Shown: piece after piece, positions 1-7,729 of the stretch | Position numbering within the stretch: position 1 is the first letter of the stretch | How the letters are laid out: every line of letters starts with the position of its first letter | Source of the DNA: an uncultured Veillonellaceae bacterium | GTDB taxonomy: Bacteria > Bacillota > Negativicutes > Veillonellales > Megasphaeraceae | Assembly: GCA_900546795.1 (NCBI GenBank) | Contig: UREG01000014.1 | Span: forward strand, 1-32,581 | Reading direction: 5' to 3' | DNA length: 32,581 bases | Translations under genes and position numbers: made by a program | The notes under the pieces: model-generated | The model's input: the letters and a program-made list of their open reading frames with translations, nothing else | The model's database searches: none | What the model was told of the DNA's origin: nothing

Positions 1-33
1 ATGTCGGCAGTTCGATCCTGTCATCGCCCACCA
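1..33 (+). tRNA. tRNA 3' end (partial, cut by window edge)
   Basis: The first 33 bases are the T-arm, 3' acceptor strand and encoded CCA of a tRNA. The T stem GGCAG (bases 6-10) pairs with CTGTC (18-22) around the loop TTCGATC, followed by acceptor ATCGCCC, discriminator A and CCA. A U-run terminator follows directly. The anticodon lies outside the window. The tail resembles Firmicutes tRNA-Val, but this is a resemblance only. Confidence 0.85.
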
Positions 34-38
34 TAGAG

Positions 39-67
39 ACACCATCAGAAATCTGATGGTGTTTTTT
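39..67 (+). terminator. Rho-independent terminator of the upstream tRNA
   Basis: A perfect 10-bp stem, ACACCATCAG (39-48) with CTGATGGTGT (53-62), has a 4-base loop and runs into a T tract at 62-67. It follows the tRNA CCA end by a few bases. Confidence 0.92.
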
Positions 68-173
68 TAAAATAGAAGATACAGAGCTTTTTCTGGACAG
101 CAGCTGCATCAATACGAGGAGCCGGCGAAGATTTGCGTTGATGCTGATGCATACGTGTGCAGAAGAATAAAAG

Positions 174-204
174 AATCCCCGCAGCATATGCCTGCGGGGA
201 TTTT
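174..204. terminator. Bidirectional terminator downstream of tpx
   Basis: An 11-bp stem, AATCCCCGCAG (174-184) with CTGCGGGGATT (192-202), is flanked by T-rich sequence on both strands. It lies just beyond the tpx stop codon on the minus strand and probably ends tpx; it also blocks read-through from the left. Confidence 0.88.
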
Positions 205-222
205 GTTGTTTGTTAAATGGTA

Positions 223-744
223 TTAGCCGACAATAGCTTTTAATGCTTCTTCTGCTTTTTCATAATTTGGCGGCGTCGTTACTTCTGGAACGATTTCCAC
301 ATAACGGACGACATTATCTTTATCTGCAATCACGATAGCCCGAGTCAGCAGGCGCAGTTCGTCGATGAGGACGCCGTATGCTTCACCGAAAGAAGCATAG
401 CGATAGTCAGAGAGGGTGATTACATTTTCAATGCCGGCTGCGCCGCAGAAGCGTTTCTGCGCAAACGGAAGGTCCATGCTGACTGTCAGGACGACCACAT
501 CGTTGCTCAAGCTGGTAGCAAACTGATTGAACCAGCGGGTCTGGGCATCGCATACGCCCGTATCTAAAGAAGGAACGATGCTGAATACTTTGACTTTTCC
601 TTCGAAATCTTTTAAAGAAACACTGCTGAGGTCATTGGCAATGACCTGAAAATCGGGAGCTTGCTGTCCAACTTTTATTTCACTGCCGGCCAAGGTGAGC
701 GGATTGCCTGCAAATGTAATTGCATTTTGACGTTTTTCCATCAT
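223..744 (-). CDS. tpx: Thiol peroxidase (Tpx, atypical 2-Cys peroxiredoxin)
   Basis: Cytoplasmic peroxidase that reduces hydrogen and alkyl peroxides with thioredoxin-type electrons. The 173-residue protein has the Tpx length and order: an N-terminal beta hairpin, the peroxidatic motif PSLDTGVCDAQTRWF with Cys65, and the resolving Cys100 in KRFCGAAG, spaced as in the disulfide-forming Tpx family. The first of two adjacent ATGs is chosen because AGGAGG sits 6 bases upstream of it. It is monocistronic: a bidirectional terminator lies behind it and a divergent regulator gene in front. Identification is firm; only the physiological peroxide substrate is unknown. Confidence 0.96.
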   Translation of the reverse strand: MMEKRQNAITFAGNPLTLAGSEIKVGQQAPDFQVIANDLSSVSLKDFEGKVKVFSIVPSLDTGVCDAQTRWFNQFATSLSNDVVVLTVSMDLPFAQKRFCGAAGIENVITLSDYRYASFGEAYGVLIDELRLLTRAIVIADKDNVVRYVEIVPEVTTPPNYEKAEEALKAIVG

Positions 745-780
745 AAATTACCTCCTAAAAAGTATAGAATCTATGAATTA

Positions 781-809
781 ACTATAGCATATGCAACGAA
801 TTTAGTAAA
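781..809 (-). promoter_or_regulatory. Probable tpx promoter
   Basis: On the minus strand TTTACT (plus 804-809) is followed after 17 bases by TATAGT (plus 781-786), preceded by TGC, which gives an extended -10. The position is about 40 bases before the tpx start. Confidence 0.55.
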
Positions 810-879
810 TATAGTATAGAAAAACAATGATAAATTTTTATAAAATAAGAGAAGAGATCGTGGAAAAGGAGGCAGTGTG

Positions 880-1560
880 ATGAAAATATTATTGGCTGAA
901 GACGATCAGCATTTGGGAAAGCTTCTTTCTATGCTGCTGAAGAATCAACATATACAGGTGCATTGGGTGACGGATGGGAAGGCGGCGTATGAAGCCTGTT
1001 ATCAGGACGGATATGATGTGCTGGTGCTGGACTGGATGATGCCGGAATTGGACGGCGTTCGGCTGTGCCGCTGCCTGCGGGAAGAATCGTATGGCGGAAA
1101 GATTCTCATGCTTACGGCAAAAGACGCAGTGGAAGATCGGGTAGAGGGATTAAACAGCGGCGCCGACGATTATCTGGTAAAACCGTTTGGGGTAGAAGAG
1201 CTGGTCGCCCGGCTGCATGCGCTGCATCGCCGGCAGGGGATATACCAGGGAGAAGATGTCCGATACGGCGGATTCTGGCTGGAACAGGGGCGGTATTTGC
1301 TGCATTATGAAGAGAAAGCGGTAGAGCTTCGCCCGCGGGAATTTAAACTGCTGGAGCTGCTGCTGCGGAACCGCAATACGATATTGCCTCGGGACGTTTT
1401 GCTGGAACGGGTATGGGGATGGGATTCGGAAGTGTCGGAAAATAATCTGGAAGCCCATATTCGGCTGCTTCGCAAAAAGATCAAGGAAATCAGCGATGTG
1501 GAATTGATTCATACGGTGCGGGGCGTAGGATATATGGCAGGAGAGGGGTCGCATGTTTAA
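880..1560 (+). CDS. OmpR/PhoB-family response regulator
   Basis: DNA-binding response regulator of 226 residues. The receiver domain (about 1-115) has the acidic pair EDD at 7-9, the phospho-acceptor Asp51 in LVLDWMMP, Thr79 and Lys101 (LVKPF). The C-terminal winged helix (about 125-222) carries the OmpR-family LRPREFKLLELLLRN segment and the closing TVRGVGY. An ATG at 880 is preferred over the GTG at 877 because AGGAGG (867-872) is then 7 bases away. It overlaps the kinase gene by 8 bases, so the two are co-translated. The next gene downstream, an ArnT-like transferase, has a direct-repeat box in its promoter that suits this family. The stimulus is unknown. Confidence 0.95.
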   Translation: MKILLAEDDQHLGKLLSMLLKNQHIQVHWVTDGKAAYEACYQDGYDVLVLDWMMPELDGVRLCRCLREESYGGKILMLTAKDAVEDRVEGLNSGADDYLVKPFGVEELVARLHALHRRQGIYQGEDVRYGGFWLEQGRYLLHYEEKAVELRPREFKLLELLLRNRNTILPRDVLLERVWGWDSEVSENNLEAHIRLLRKKIKEISDVELIHTVRGVGYMAGEGSHV

Positions 1561-2821
1561 CCGATTAAGGCAGAAACAGACGATCGTATATTCGGTCGTT
1601 TTTGGGATTTTGATCACGCTGGTAGTCGGCGCTACTTATTTGTTGGTGTGGCGCATGATTATTTCTCATGAGAAAGAAAATCTCCTACTCCAAATCGAGC
1701 ATGAAGCAGAAGAATATACATTGTCCGGAGAGCTTCCCGTATCAGCCGATGAATTAAAGACGGGCCGGTTCCTTGCCTATATGACCGGAGCGGACGGACA
1801 GACTGCCGTGGTGGATCAGCTCAGTTCGGTGCCGGTAGGCAAGGCATTGCTGCGGCATAAAGACAACTGGCCGATAGAGAAGGAAAACGATTCGCTGATG
1901 ATCCGCTTTAAAGAAGGGGGCGTCCGGTATCGGTATTTGGCAGCGGCTGGGCCGGTTATTAAAGACGGGGAACAGATTGCCACTTTATATATGTTTAAGG
2001 ATATGGAATTTTATTATGAAGCGGCGGTGGACTCTTTGCGTTTGCTTGCTGCTGTAGGAACGCTGCTGTTTGCGGCGGCTATCGGCTTGGGATACTGGCT
2101 GTCGGGGCGGACGATCCGGCCGATTCAGGAAAGTTATGAACGGCAGAAACAATTCACGTCGGACGCTTCCCATGAAATGCGGACGCCCCTGGCCGTATTG
2201 CGCCTGGCGATTCAGCTGATGAAAGGCGAGCCTTCCTGCATTGGCAGCGCCACAGTGCGGCAGACGCTGGATATGATGGAAGACGAGGTGCTCCATTTAA
2301 CGGGGCTGATAGAAAAGCTGCTGGAAATTTTCCGGCGTGAAGAAGGGCGGCAGCCTTTGGTATATGAAGAAATCGATTTGAGCCGATTGTGCCGGGAGAT
2401 CATGGCGCCTGCCCGGCTGCTGGCGCAGGAAAAAGGGATAGTTATAGAAGAATCGCTGCCGGAATCGGCTGTGTGCAAAGCAGATGGGAAGGCGCTGGGG
2501 CAGGCATTGCGGATTTTGATGGATAATGCGCTGAAATATACGCCCGAAGGCGGAACGGTGCGGATAGAGGTGCGCCGGGACGGAAAGCATTGGTGTTTGG
2601 CCGTAGCCGATACGGGGATAGGGATTGCTGATGCGGATAAATCGAAGGTATTTGAGCGGTTTTATCGCGTCGATGCGGCGCGCAGCCGGGAACAGGGCGG
2701 TTTTGGTCTGGGGCTGTCGCTGGCAAAGCTGATCGTAACGCTTCATGGCGGAGAGATTCATATAAAGGATCAGAAGCCGCAGGGAACGATTTTTGAAATA
2801 CAGATTCCAAACAAAAAATAA
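1553..2821 (+). CDS. Sensor histidine kinase (HisKA/HATPase_c)
   Basis: Membrane sensor kinase of 422 residues, the presumed partner of the overlapping response regulator. Two transmembrane segments (about 12-34 and 162-183) bracket an extracytoplasmic sensor region of about 125 residues. A short linker leads to the H box FTSDASHEMRTPL with phospho-acceptor His207. The catalytic ATPase domain shows the N box (DNALKYTPEG, Asn325), G1 (ADTGIGIAD), F box (FERFYRVD) and G2 (GGFGLGLSL). No clear full HAMP domain is visible; the TM2-to-H-box linker is only about 20 residues. A PmrB/CpxA-like envelope-stress role would fit the neighbouring ArnT-like gene but is inference. Confidence 0.94.
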   Translation: MFNRLRQKQTIVYSVVFGILITLVVGATYLLVWRMIISHEKENLLLQIEHEAEEYTLSGELPVSADELKTGRFLAYMTGADGQTAVVDQLSSVPVGKALLRHKDNWPIEKENDSLMIRFKEGGVRYRYLAAAGPVIKDGEQIATLYMFKDMEFYYEAAVDSLRLLAAVGTLLFAAAIGLGYWLSGRTIRPIQESYERQKQFTSDASHEMRTPLAVLRLAIQLMKGEPSCIGSATVRQTLDMMEDEVLHLTGLIEKLLEIFRREEGRQPLVYEEIDLSRLCREIMAPARLLAQEKGIVIEESLPESAVCKADGKALGQALRILMDNALKYTPEGGTVRIEVRRDGKHWCLAVADTGIGIADADKSKVFERFYRVDAARSREQGGFGLGLSLAKLIVTLHGGEIHIKDQKPQGTIFEIQIPNKK

Positions 2822-2830
2822 ATAAAGAGG

Positions 2831-2863
2831 TTTCAGGTTCATTTCAGTCACTCTTTTTACAAT
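2831..2863 (+). promoter_or_regulatory. Putative response-regulator box and promoter before the ArnT-like gene
   Basis: Two TTTCAG hexamers (2831-2836 and 2842-2847) are spaced 11 bp apart, one helical turn, in the hexamer-N5-hexamer layout used by OmpR-family regulators. A -10 element TACAAT (2858-2863) lies 10 bp downstream, and there is no good -35. This is the architecture of an activator-dependent promoter. Which regulator binds is inferred from adjacency. Confidence 0.5.
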
Positions 2864-2892
2864 GAGGCTAACATGACAAAGGGAGTGATGAA

Positions 2893-4497
2893 ATGAATAA
2901 AAAAATATGGCTTATCGTGGGGGTGGCGGCGGTTATCCTATTGTTTTGGGGCAATGGAAGTCTGCTTGTTACAGATAGCGTTGAATCTAACTATGCGCTG
3001 ACCGCTAAAGAAATGGTGCGGTCCGGCGATTGGATGTCGCCGCAGATTTATGGCCGGTACTGGTATGACAAGCCCATATTCTTTTATTGGCTGACCGCGC
3101 TGGCTTTTCGGATATGGGGATATACTGAATTTGCCGCCCGATTTTTCCCTGCCTTGTTCGGTCTGGGAGGACTGGCGCTGCTTGCTTGGGGAAGCCGGAA
3201 ACTTTACGATGAAAAGACGGCGGTGTACAGTACCGTCGTTTTGCTTTCGGCAATAGAATTCTTTCTTATCAGTAAATCGGTGATCACAGACAGTACCTTA
3301 TTTTTCTTTTTCAGTGGAGTACTGCTGTATTTTTACTTGGGATATCGGGACAATAAACCGGTGTATTGGTATGCGATGTATGCGTCGGCAGCGCTGGCGG
3401 TGCTTACCAAAGGGCCGGTCGGCTGTCTGCTGCCGGGACTTATCATTTGTATTTTTTTGACTAAACAGCGCGGCTGGGCCGTACTCAAACGCATGAAACT
3501 AGGATCGGGGATTCTCTTCTTCCTTGCATTGTCAGTGCCTTGGTATCTATATATGTATCAGGTTCACGGCGATATTTTTCTGCAAACATTTTTCGGTACG
3601 CACAATGTGCTGCGCGCTACGGTTTCCGAACACCCGCGGGATAACGTCTGGTACTATTATTTGGCGGTCAATAGCTTGGCCCTGTTTCCGTGGACGGGAG
3701 TGATTCCGGCGGCGGTATGGAACTGGTGGAAAAAGGGCAGGAAAAAAATCGAAGAACGGGAAGTATTTCTGTTGATTTGGGCCGGTACGGTATTTGTCTT
3801 CTTCCAATGCATGGCAACGAAATATATTACCTATACCTATCCGCTTCTTTTCCCGGCGGCAATCCTTTTGGGCCGTTATGTCCGGGAGCAGGCGGCAATC
3901 CTGCAAAAGAAACGGTACGGAATCGGTATGTTTGCCGTCTATGTGCTGCTGGCCGGCGCCGCATATTGGCTGGGACATTCGGGCAGGCTGGATGTGCAGG
4001 CCGGATATATGATTTGGGCGGCGATTGGAATGGCGCTGTGCTTATGGCAATGGAGCCGGAAGGACAAGAATTCCGTGTTGGAAGTCGGCATGGGAGCCGT
4101 TCTGATTTATCTGACCCTTATTTCATCGGTAGCCGTGCCGTTATCGCAGGAGCGATCCGGTTACAGCGTTGCACAGGATTTGAACCGCACAGCGGGGCTG
4201 ACGGAACAGGTCGGCGTATTGGGAAGCTACCCGACTTCGGCGGTATTTTATTCGGACAACCGGCAGCTGCTGAAATTGGTTCATGAAAAAGAACTCCTTG
4301 CCGAAAAACCGCAGGGATTTTCCTGGAACGATAAAAATGTAATGCCTATGGCGGCGATAGAACAGAACGACTGCACGATACTGCTTGTGAAAAAGGCGGA
4401 ATGGGAACGTTTTAAAACGCTGCCGGAGAGCCGGGACTGGCAGATCGATATGACCGATCGGAATTGGTACGTTTTGAAAAAGACAAACGGAATATAA
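2893..4497 (+). CDS. ArnT/PMT_2-family membrane glycosyltransferase
   Basis: Polytopic inner-membrane transferase of 534 residues, of the GT-C superfamily that moves a sugar from a polyprenyl-phosphate donor onto an acceptor such as lipid A or protein. The N-terminus has a first TM helix, then the acidic motif region TDSVESNYAL (Asp27, Glu31) and GRYWYDKPIFFYW, both characteristic of ArnT-like proteins. About ten further hydrophobic helices follow, then a small soluble C-terminal domain. It starts 71 bp after the histidine kinase, with GGGAGTG as ribosome binding site. Together the three genes resemble a PmrAB-arnT lipid A modification circuit, but no Ara4N biosynthesis genes are in view, so the sugar and acceptor are unknown. 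Confidence 0.85.
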   Translation: MNKKIWLIVGVAAVILLFWGNGSLLVTDSVESNYALTAKEMVRSGDWMSPQIYGRYWYDKPIFFYWLTALAFRIWGYTEFAARFFPALFGLGGLALLAWGSRKLYDEKTAVYSTVVLLSAIEFFLISKSVITDSTLFFFFSGVLLYFYLGYRDNKPVYWYAMYASAALAVLTKGPVGCLLPGLIICIFLTKQRGWAVLKRMKLGSGILFFLALSVPWYLYMYQVHGDIFLQTFFGTHNVLRATVSEHPRDNVWYYYLAVNSLALFPWTGVIPAAVWNWWKKGRKKIEEREVFLLIWAGTVFVFFQCMATKYITYTYPLLFPAAILLGRYVREQAAILQKKRYGIGMFAVYVLLAGAAYWLGHSGRLDVQAGYMIWAAIGMALCLWQWSRKDKNSVLEVGMGAVLIYLTLISSVAVPLSQERSGYSVAQDLNRTAGLTEQVGVLGSYPTSAVFYSDNRQLLKLVHEKELLAEKPQGFSWNDKNVMPMAAIEQNDCTILLVKKAEWERFKTLPESRDWQIDMTDRNWYVLKKTNGI

Positions 4498-4518
4498 GTA
4501 CAATAGAGGTGTACAGCG

Positions 4519-4527
4519 TGGTATAAT
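4519..4527 (+). promoter_or_regulatory. Extended -10 promoter before the rRNA methyltransferase
   Basis: TGG precedes a perfect TATAAT (4522-4527), 47 bp before the methyltransferase start. No good -35 is visible, and an extended -10 can compensate for that. Confidence 0.5.
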
Positions 4528-4574
4528 AAGAACCGTCAATGCACAAATGTTTGGTGAGGAGAGAGGGTGAAACA

Positions 4575-5387
4575 ATGAAAGCAATTACTTCTGCGGAAAA
4601 CAGATGGGTAAAGCTGGCGGCGGCATTGCAGCGGCGCAAAATGCGATATAAAGAACATCGGTTTATGACCGAAGGATTTCGGATGCTGGAAGAACTGGTG
4701 GCGCTGAAATATATGGACGTCGTTTGTTTTGTAAATGAAACCGGCAGGACATCGGATCGGTTTGCCGCGCTGTACGAAAATTCGCAGGCTCTGGCATGGG
4801 AATGGTATGAAGTGACGGAGTCGGTATATCAGAAAATGAAAAGTACGGAACATTCTCAGGGCGTATTGGCAATGGTTCCCTTTGAAGAGAAAAAGTATGT
4901 GGATATCCCGACAGAAAAGACTGGGATGTACTTGTATCTTCATGATATCCAGGATCCTGGCAACTTAGGAACCATCATACGGACGGCAGCGGCTTCCGGC
5001 TGCCTGGGGATCTTGCTCAGTCCGGGGAGTGTCGATGTATTTAATGAAAAAGTGGTGCGCAGCACCATGGGCAATTTGTTTCGTCTGCCGGTCGTGCAGC
5101 AGGTATCGCCGGAAGAAATGCTGGCGTTTGCCCGGCAGCGGAATGCCGCGGTCATAGCCTGTGCGATGGAAGGCGCTGTATGCTATACGGAGCCGGCATA
5201 TGAAGCGGGGGCAGTCGTTGTCTTGGGAAATGAAGGGAATGGACTGCCACAGGATTTAATTGAGGCCTGCGATTGCTGTGCGGCGATTCCTATGGCCGAT
5301 GGGGTCGAATCTCTGAATGTAGCGGTAGCAGCCAGCTTGTTTTTATATGAAGGATTTCGAAAGAAAAATTTTATAAATAAGAAATAG
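4575..5387 (+). CDS. TrmH/SpoU-family RNA 2'-O-methyltransferase (TsnR/RlmB-like)
   Basis: SAM-dependent methylation of a ribose in rRNA or tRNA by a SPOUT knot enzyme. The 270-residue protein has an N-terminal RNA-binding substrate domain (about 1-100) and the three SpoU motifs: DIQDPGNLGTIIRTAAASG, VLGNEGNGL, and IPMADGVESLNVAVAASLF, which form the SAM-binding knot. The start at 4575 begins the family-typical MKAITSxxN; a longer reading from 4539 would add 12 unrelated residues and overlap the likely transcription start. It stands alone between two promoters. The exact target nucleotide cannot be told from sequence. Confidence 0.9.
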   Translation: MKAITSAENRWVKLAAALQRRKMRYKEHRFMTEGFRMLEELVALKYMDVVCFVNETGRTSDRFAALYENSQALAWEWYEVTESVYQKMKSTEHSQGVLAMVPFEEKKYVDIPTEKTGMYLYLHDIQDPGNLGTIIRTAAASGCLGILLSPGSVDVFNEKVVRSTMGNLFRLPVVQQVSPEEMLAFARQRNAAVIACAMEGAVCYTEPAYEAGAVVVLGNEGNGLPQDLIEACDCCAAIPMADGVESLNVAVAASLFLYEGFRKKNFINKK

Positions 5388-5396
5388 TATTTAGAG

Positions 5397-5425
5397 TAGA
5401 CAAATGTATTTTAGTGAAGTATAAT
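5397..5425 (+). promoter_or_regulatory. Promoter of the ydjC-epimerase-ACT-hom-thrB cluster
   Basis: TAGACA (5397-5402), a 17-bp spacer and a perfect TATAAT (5420-5425) lie just after the methyltransferase stop and 37 bp before the next start codon. No attenuator or T-box is visible in the short leader. Confidence 0.75.
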
Positions 5426-5461
5426 AAGCACCAGATTATATTTTCACGTACAGGAGTAGGA

Positions 5462-6307
5462 ATGAAACGGTTGATTATCAATGCCGATGATTTCGGCATA
5501 CACGAAAAGGTCAATGAAGGGATCGTGTCTGCCCATGAAAAAGGGGTGCTGACGAGTACGACCCTCTTGGCTTCCGGCCTGGCGTTTGCAGATGCGGCGG
5601 AAAAAGCCCGGCGGATGCCGTCGCTGGGAGTAGGTGTGCATTTGTGTTTAGTCGGCGGTCTGCCGCCGGTCAGCTCTCTGCATGAAGTGCGTTCGCTGGT
5701 AGATCCGGACGGTTTATTTTTTCCTTCTTACGGACCGGTTATCAAGCGGGCGTATGAGGGAAAGCTGAACTATCAGGAGCTTTACAGCGAGTGGGATCGG
5801 CAGATTGAAAAGATCTTTCGGGCAGGGATTGCGGTGACGCATATAGACAGTCATCAGCATTTGCACATGCTCCCGCCGATATGGAAGATCACTGCCGCGC
5901 TGATGAAGAAATACAAAATAAAAAAACTGCGGATTCCTCGGGAATCTTATGGATTTAAAGCGATTCTGGCAAACCCGGTGCGTACAATGGGGCGGAGCGG
6001 GCTCACGTTTTTGGCTGGACGGGCGATGAAAGATGTCCGCCGGCAGGGCTTTGTTACTACCGATCGGTTTTGGGGCATGATTGACGGCGGGCATATGAAC
6101 GTAAACAATCTGTATTATATCCTCAATCAATTGGGGCCGGGCAGCCATGAAATGATGATGCATCCGGGGCTGGGAGCGGCGGAATTATCCCAGCAGTTTA
6201 CCTGGGGATATCGGTGGGAAGAAGAATATGAGGCTCTTCTTTCACCGGCGATCCGCGATTTGATCAGAGAGAAAAAAATACAGCTGATTCATTTTGGTCA
6301 GCTGTAA
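5462..6307 (+). CDS. ChbG/HpnK (YdjC-like) carbohydrate deacetylase
   Basis: Metal-dependent deacetylase of the YdjC/ChbG/HpnK family, which removes acetyl groups from N-acetylated sugars or lipids. The 281-residue protein shows the family signature at the very N-terminus, RLIINADDFG (Asp9, Asp10), then GVHLCLVGG (His60) and the metal site THIDSHQHLHMLP (His127, His131, His133). The ATG at 5462 is chosen for its AGGAG at 5452-5456; an upstream GTG-initiated reading adds 16 residues that do not belong to the family. The epimerase gene begins 17 bp downstream, suggesting joint work on a surface or storage glycan. The substrate is not determinable here. Confidence 0.88.
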   Translation: MKRLIINADDFGIHEKVNEGIVSAHEKGVLTSTTLLASGLAFADAAEKARRMPSLGVGVHLCLVGGLPPVSSLHEVRSLVDPDGLFFPSYGPVIKRAYEGKLNYQELYSEWDRQIEKIFRAGIAVTHIDSHQHLHMLPPIWKITAALMKKYKIKKLRIPRESYGFKAILANPVRTMGRSGLTFLAGRAMKDVRRQGFVTTDRFWGMIDGGHMNVNNLYYILNQLGPGSHEMMMHPGLGAAELSQQFTWGYRWEEEYEALLSPAIRDLIREKKIQLIHFGQL

Positions 6308-6324
6308 GAGAAAAGAGGAGCAAT

Positions 6325-7251
6325 ATGAATATATTAGTTACCGGCGGGGCCGGGTTTATTGGCTCCCATATCGTAGATGAATTAGTGGCAGAAGGGCATC
6401 GGGTCACCGTAGTGGACAATGTCTCGTCCGGAAGCTGGGAACAGGTTTCTAAAGATGCCGAGCAGATCGAATTAGATATTCGGTCAGAAAAATTAGAAGA
6501 TGTATTCAAATCCCATGCGTTTGATATCGTGTTTCATGAAGCGGCGCAGACAATGGTTCCCTATTCCATGGATCATCCGGAAGAAGACGCGTCCATTAAT
6601 ATTATGGGATTGCTGAATGTGTTGGAAGGAGCCCGCCGGCATGGGGTGAGAAAAGTGATATTTTCCTCTTCCGCCGCAGTGTATGGGGACAATGAAAATG
6701 TGCCTATTTGCGAGTCGGAAATGCCGCGGCCTACTTCTTTTTACGGACTGACAAAATGGATGACAGAGCAGTATCTGGAACAATATTATAAAGCGTTTGG
6801 CCTGGAATATACCGTGCTTAGATATTCTAATGTATATGGAGAACGGCAGGGAATTCGCGGCGAGGGCGGCGTGGTGTTTCTTTTTGCGAAAGCCATTACA
6901 GAGGGCAGCGGATTTACGATATTTGGAGATGGGACGCAAACGCGGGATTTTATTTATGTAAAAGATGTGGCGGCGGCAAATATTGCGGCAATGAAGGCTC
7001 TTTCTTCCCGCGGGGTATATAATATCTCCAGCAATACTGAACTTTCGGTCAATGCACTGGCAGAAAAGATAATGGCCGCGGCAGAAACCACGGTGCCGGT
7101 CTCGTATCAAGCGGGCCGGCTGGGCGATATTTACCGGTCTTGTTTATGCAATCAAAAAGCTCGTTTGGAATTAGGCTGGCAGCCCAGCGTATCGCTGGAA
7201 GACGGCTTAAAAGAAACGTATATGTATTTTAAAGGAGGACACAGCAAATGA
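6325..7251 (+). CDS. NAD-dependent nucleotide-sugar epimerase (UDP-glucose 4-epimerase-like)
   Basis: Extended short-chain dehydrogenase/reductase of 308 residues acting on an NDP-sugar. The Rossmann loop TGGAGFIGSH is at 6-15, the FSSSAAVYG segment supplies the catalytic Ser/Thr region (about 113-121), and YGLTK gives Tyr140 and Lys144. Downstream SNVYGERQ and GDGTQTRDFIYVKDVA are typical of GalE and dTDP-glucose dehydratase relatives, and the retained length and lack of dehydratase DE motif favour an epimerase. The last 4 bases overlap the ACT gene (ATGA), indicating translational coupling. GalE itself is likely but not certain, because WbpP-like and GalE-like members look alike. Confidence 0.88.
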   Translation: MNILVTGGAGFIGSHIVDELVAEGHRVTVVDNVSSGSWEQVSKDAEQIELDIRSEKLEDVFKSHAFDIVFHEAAQTMVPYSMDHPEEDASINIMGLLNVLEGARRHGVRKVIFSSSAAVYGDNENVPICESEMPRPTSFYGLTKWMTEQYLEQYYKAFGLEYTVLRYSNVYGERQGIRGEGGVVFLFAKAITEGSGFTIFGDGTQTRDFIYVKDVAAANIAAMKALSSRGVYNISSNTELSVNALAEKIMAAAETTVPVSYQAGRLGDIYRSCLCNQKARLELGWQPSVSLEDGLKETYMYFKGGHSK

Positions 7252-7700
7252 AAACGAATTCGGAATCTCCGCGCTATTTTTTGATTCAAGAAGATATTTT
7301 GCCGGAAGCTATAAAAAAGACGATTAAGGTAAAAGAAATTTTAAAGCGCGGCGAAGCGCGGACCATCAATGAAGCGGTGGCGCAGCTGGATTTGAGCCGC
7401 AGTGCATATTATAAATATAAGGATTATGTGTTCCCGTTTTATGAAGTGACGCAGGGAAAGATCGTTACGTTTATGCTGATGATTTCGCATCGGCCGGGCA
7501 CTTTGTCGCAGGTGCTGAATCATATTGCGGCTCATGACGGCAGTGTGGTTACGATCAATCAGGGGATACCGATGCAGGGCGTAGCCAACGTGTCTATTTC
7601 TGTGGAAACAAAAGAAATGAAAAGTTCGCTGGAAGATTTGGTGGAAGATCTCAAAGCGGTCCAGGGCGTTACCAGAGTAGAGATGGTAGGCCAGGCATAA
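7248..7700 (+). CDS. ACT domain-containing protein (PheB/UPF0735-like)
   Basis: Small regulatory protein of 150 residues. The N-terminal half (about 1-65) holds a predicted helical DNA-binding-like segment, EILKRGEARTINEAVAQLDL followed by SRSAYYKYKD. The C-terminal half (about 72-148) is an ACT domain with the ligand-loop pattern HRPGTLSQVLNHIA. This is the architecture of PheB/UPF0735 proteins, commonly found beside hom-thrB or pheA in Firmicutes and thought to sense an amino acid. It starts within the stop of the epimerase gene and precedes hom by 29 bp, so it probably belongs with aspartate-family amino-acid control. No direct DNA target is visible. Confidence 0.85.
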   Translation: MKTNSESPRYFLIQEDILPEAIKKTIKVKEILKRGEARTINEAVAQLDLSRSAYYKYKDYVFPFYEVTQGKIVTFMLMISHRPGTLSQVLNHIAAHDGSVVTINQGIPMQGVANVSISVETKEMKSSLEDLVEDLKAVQGVTRVEMVGQA

Positions 7701-7729
7701 ATTTATATTATATATCAGGGGGTTAAGAC

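Noticed and set aside
1..33. Naming the left-edge tRNA as tRNA-Val
   Set aside because: The T-arm and acceptor resemble tRNA-Val, but the anticodon is outside the window, so the identity is left open.
1065..1310. Many long frames antisense or out of frame to the two-component, glycosyltransferase and chaperonin genes
   Set aside because: They lie wholly inside well-identified genes, lack ribosome binding sites, and show low-complexity Arg/Pro/Ser-rich shadow composition.
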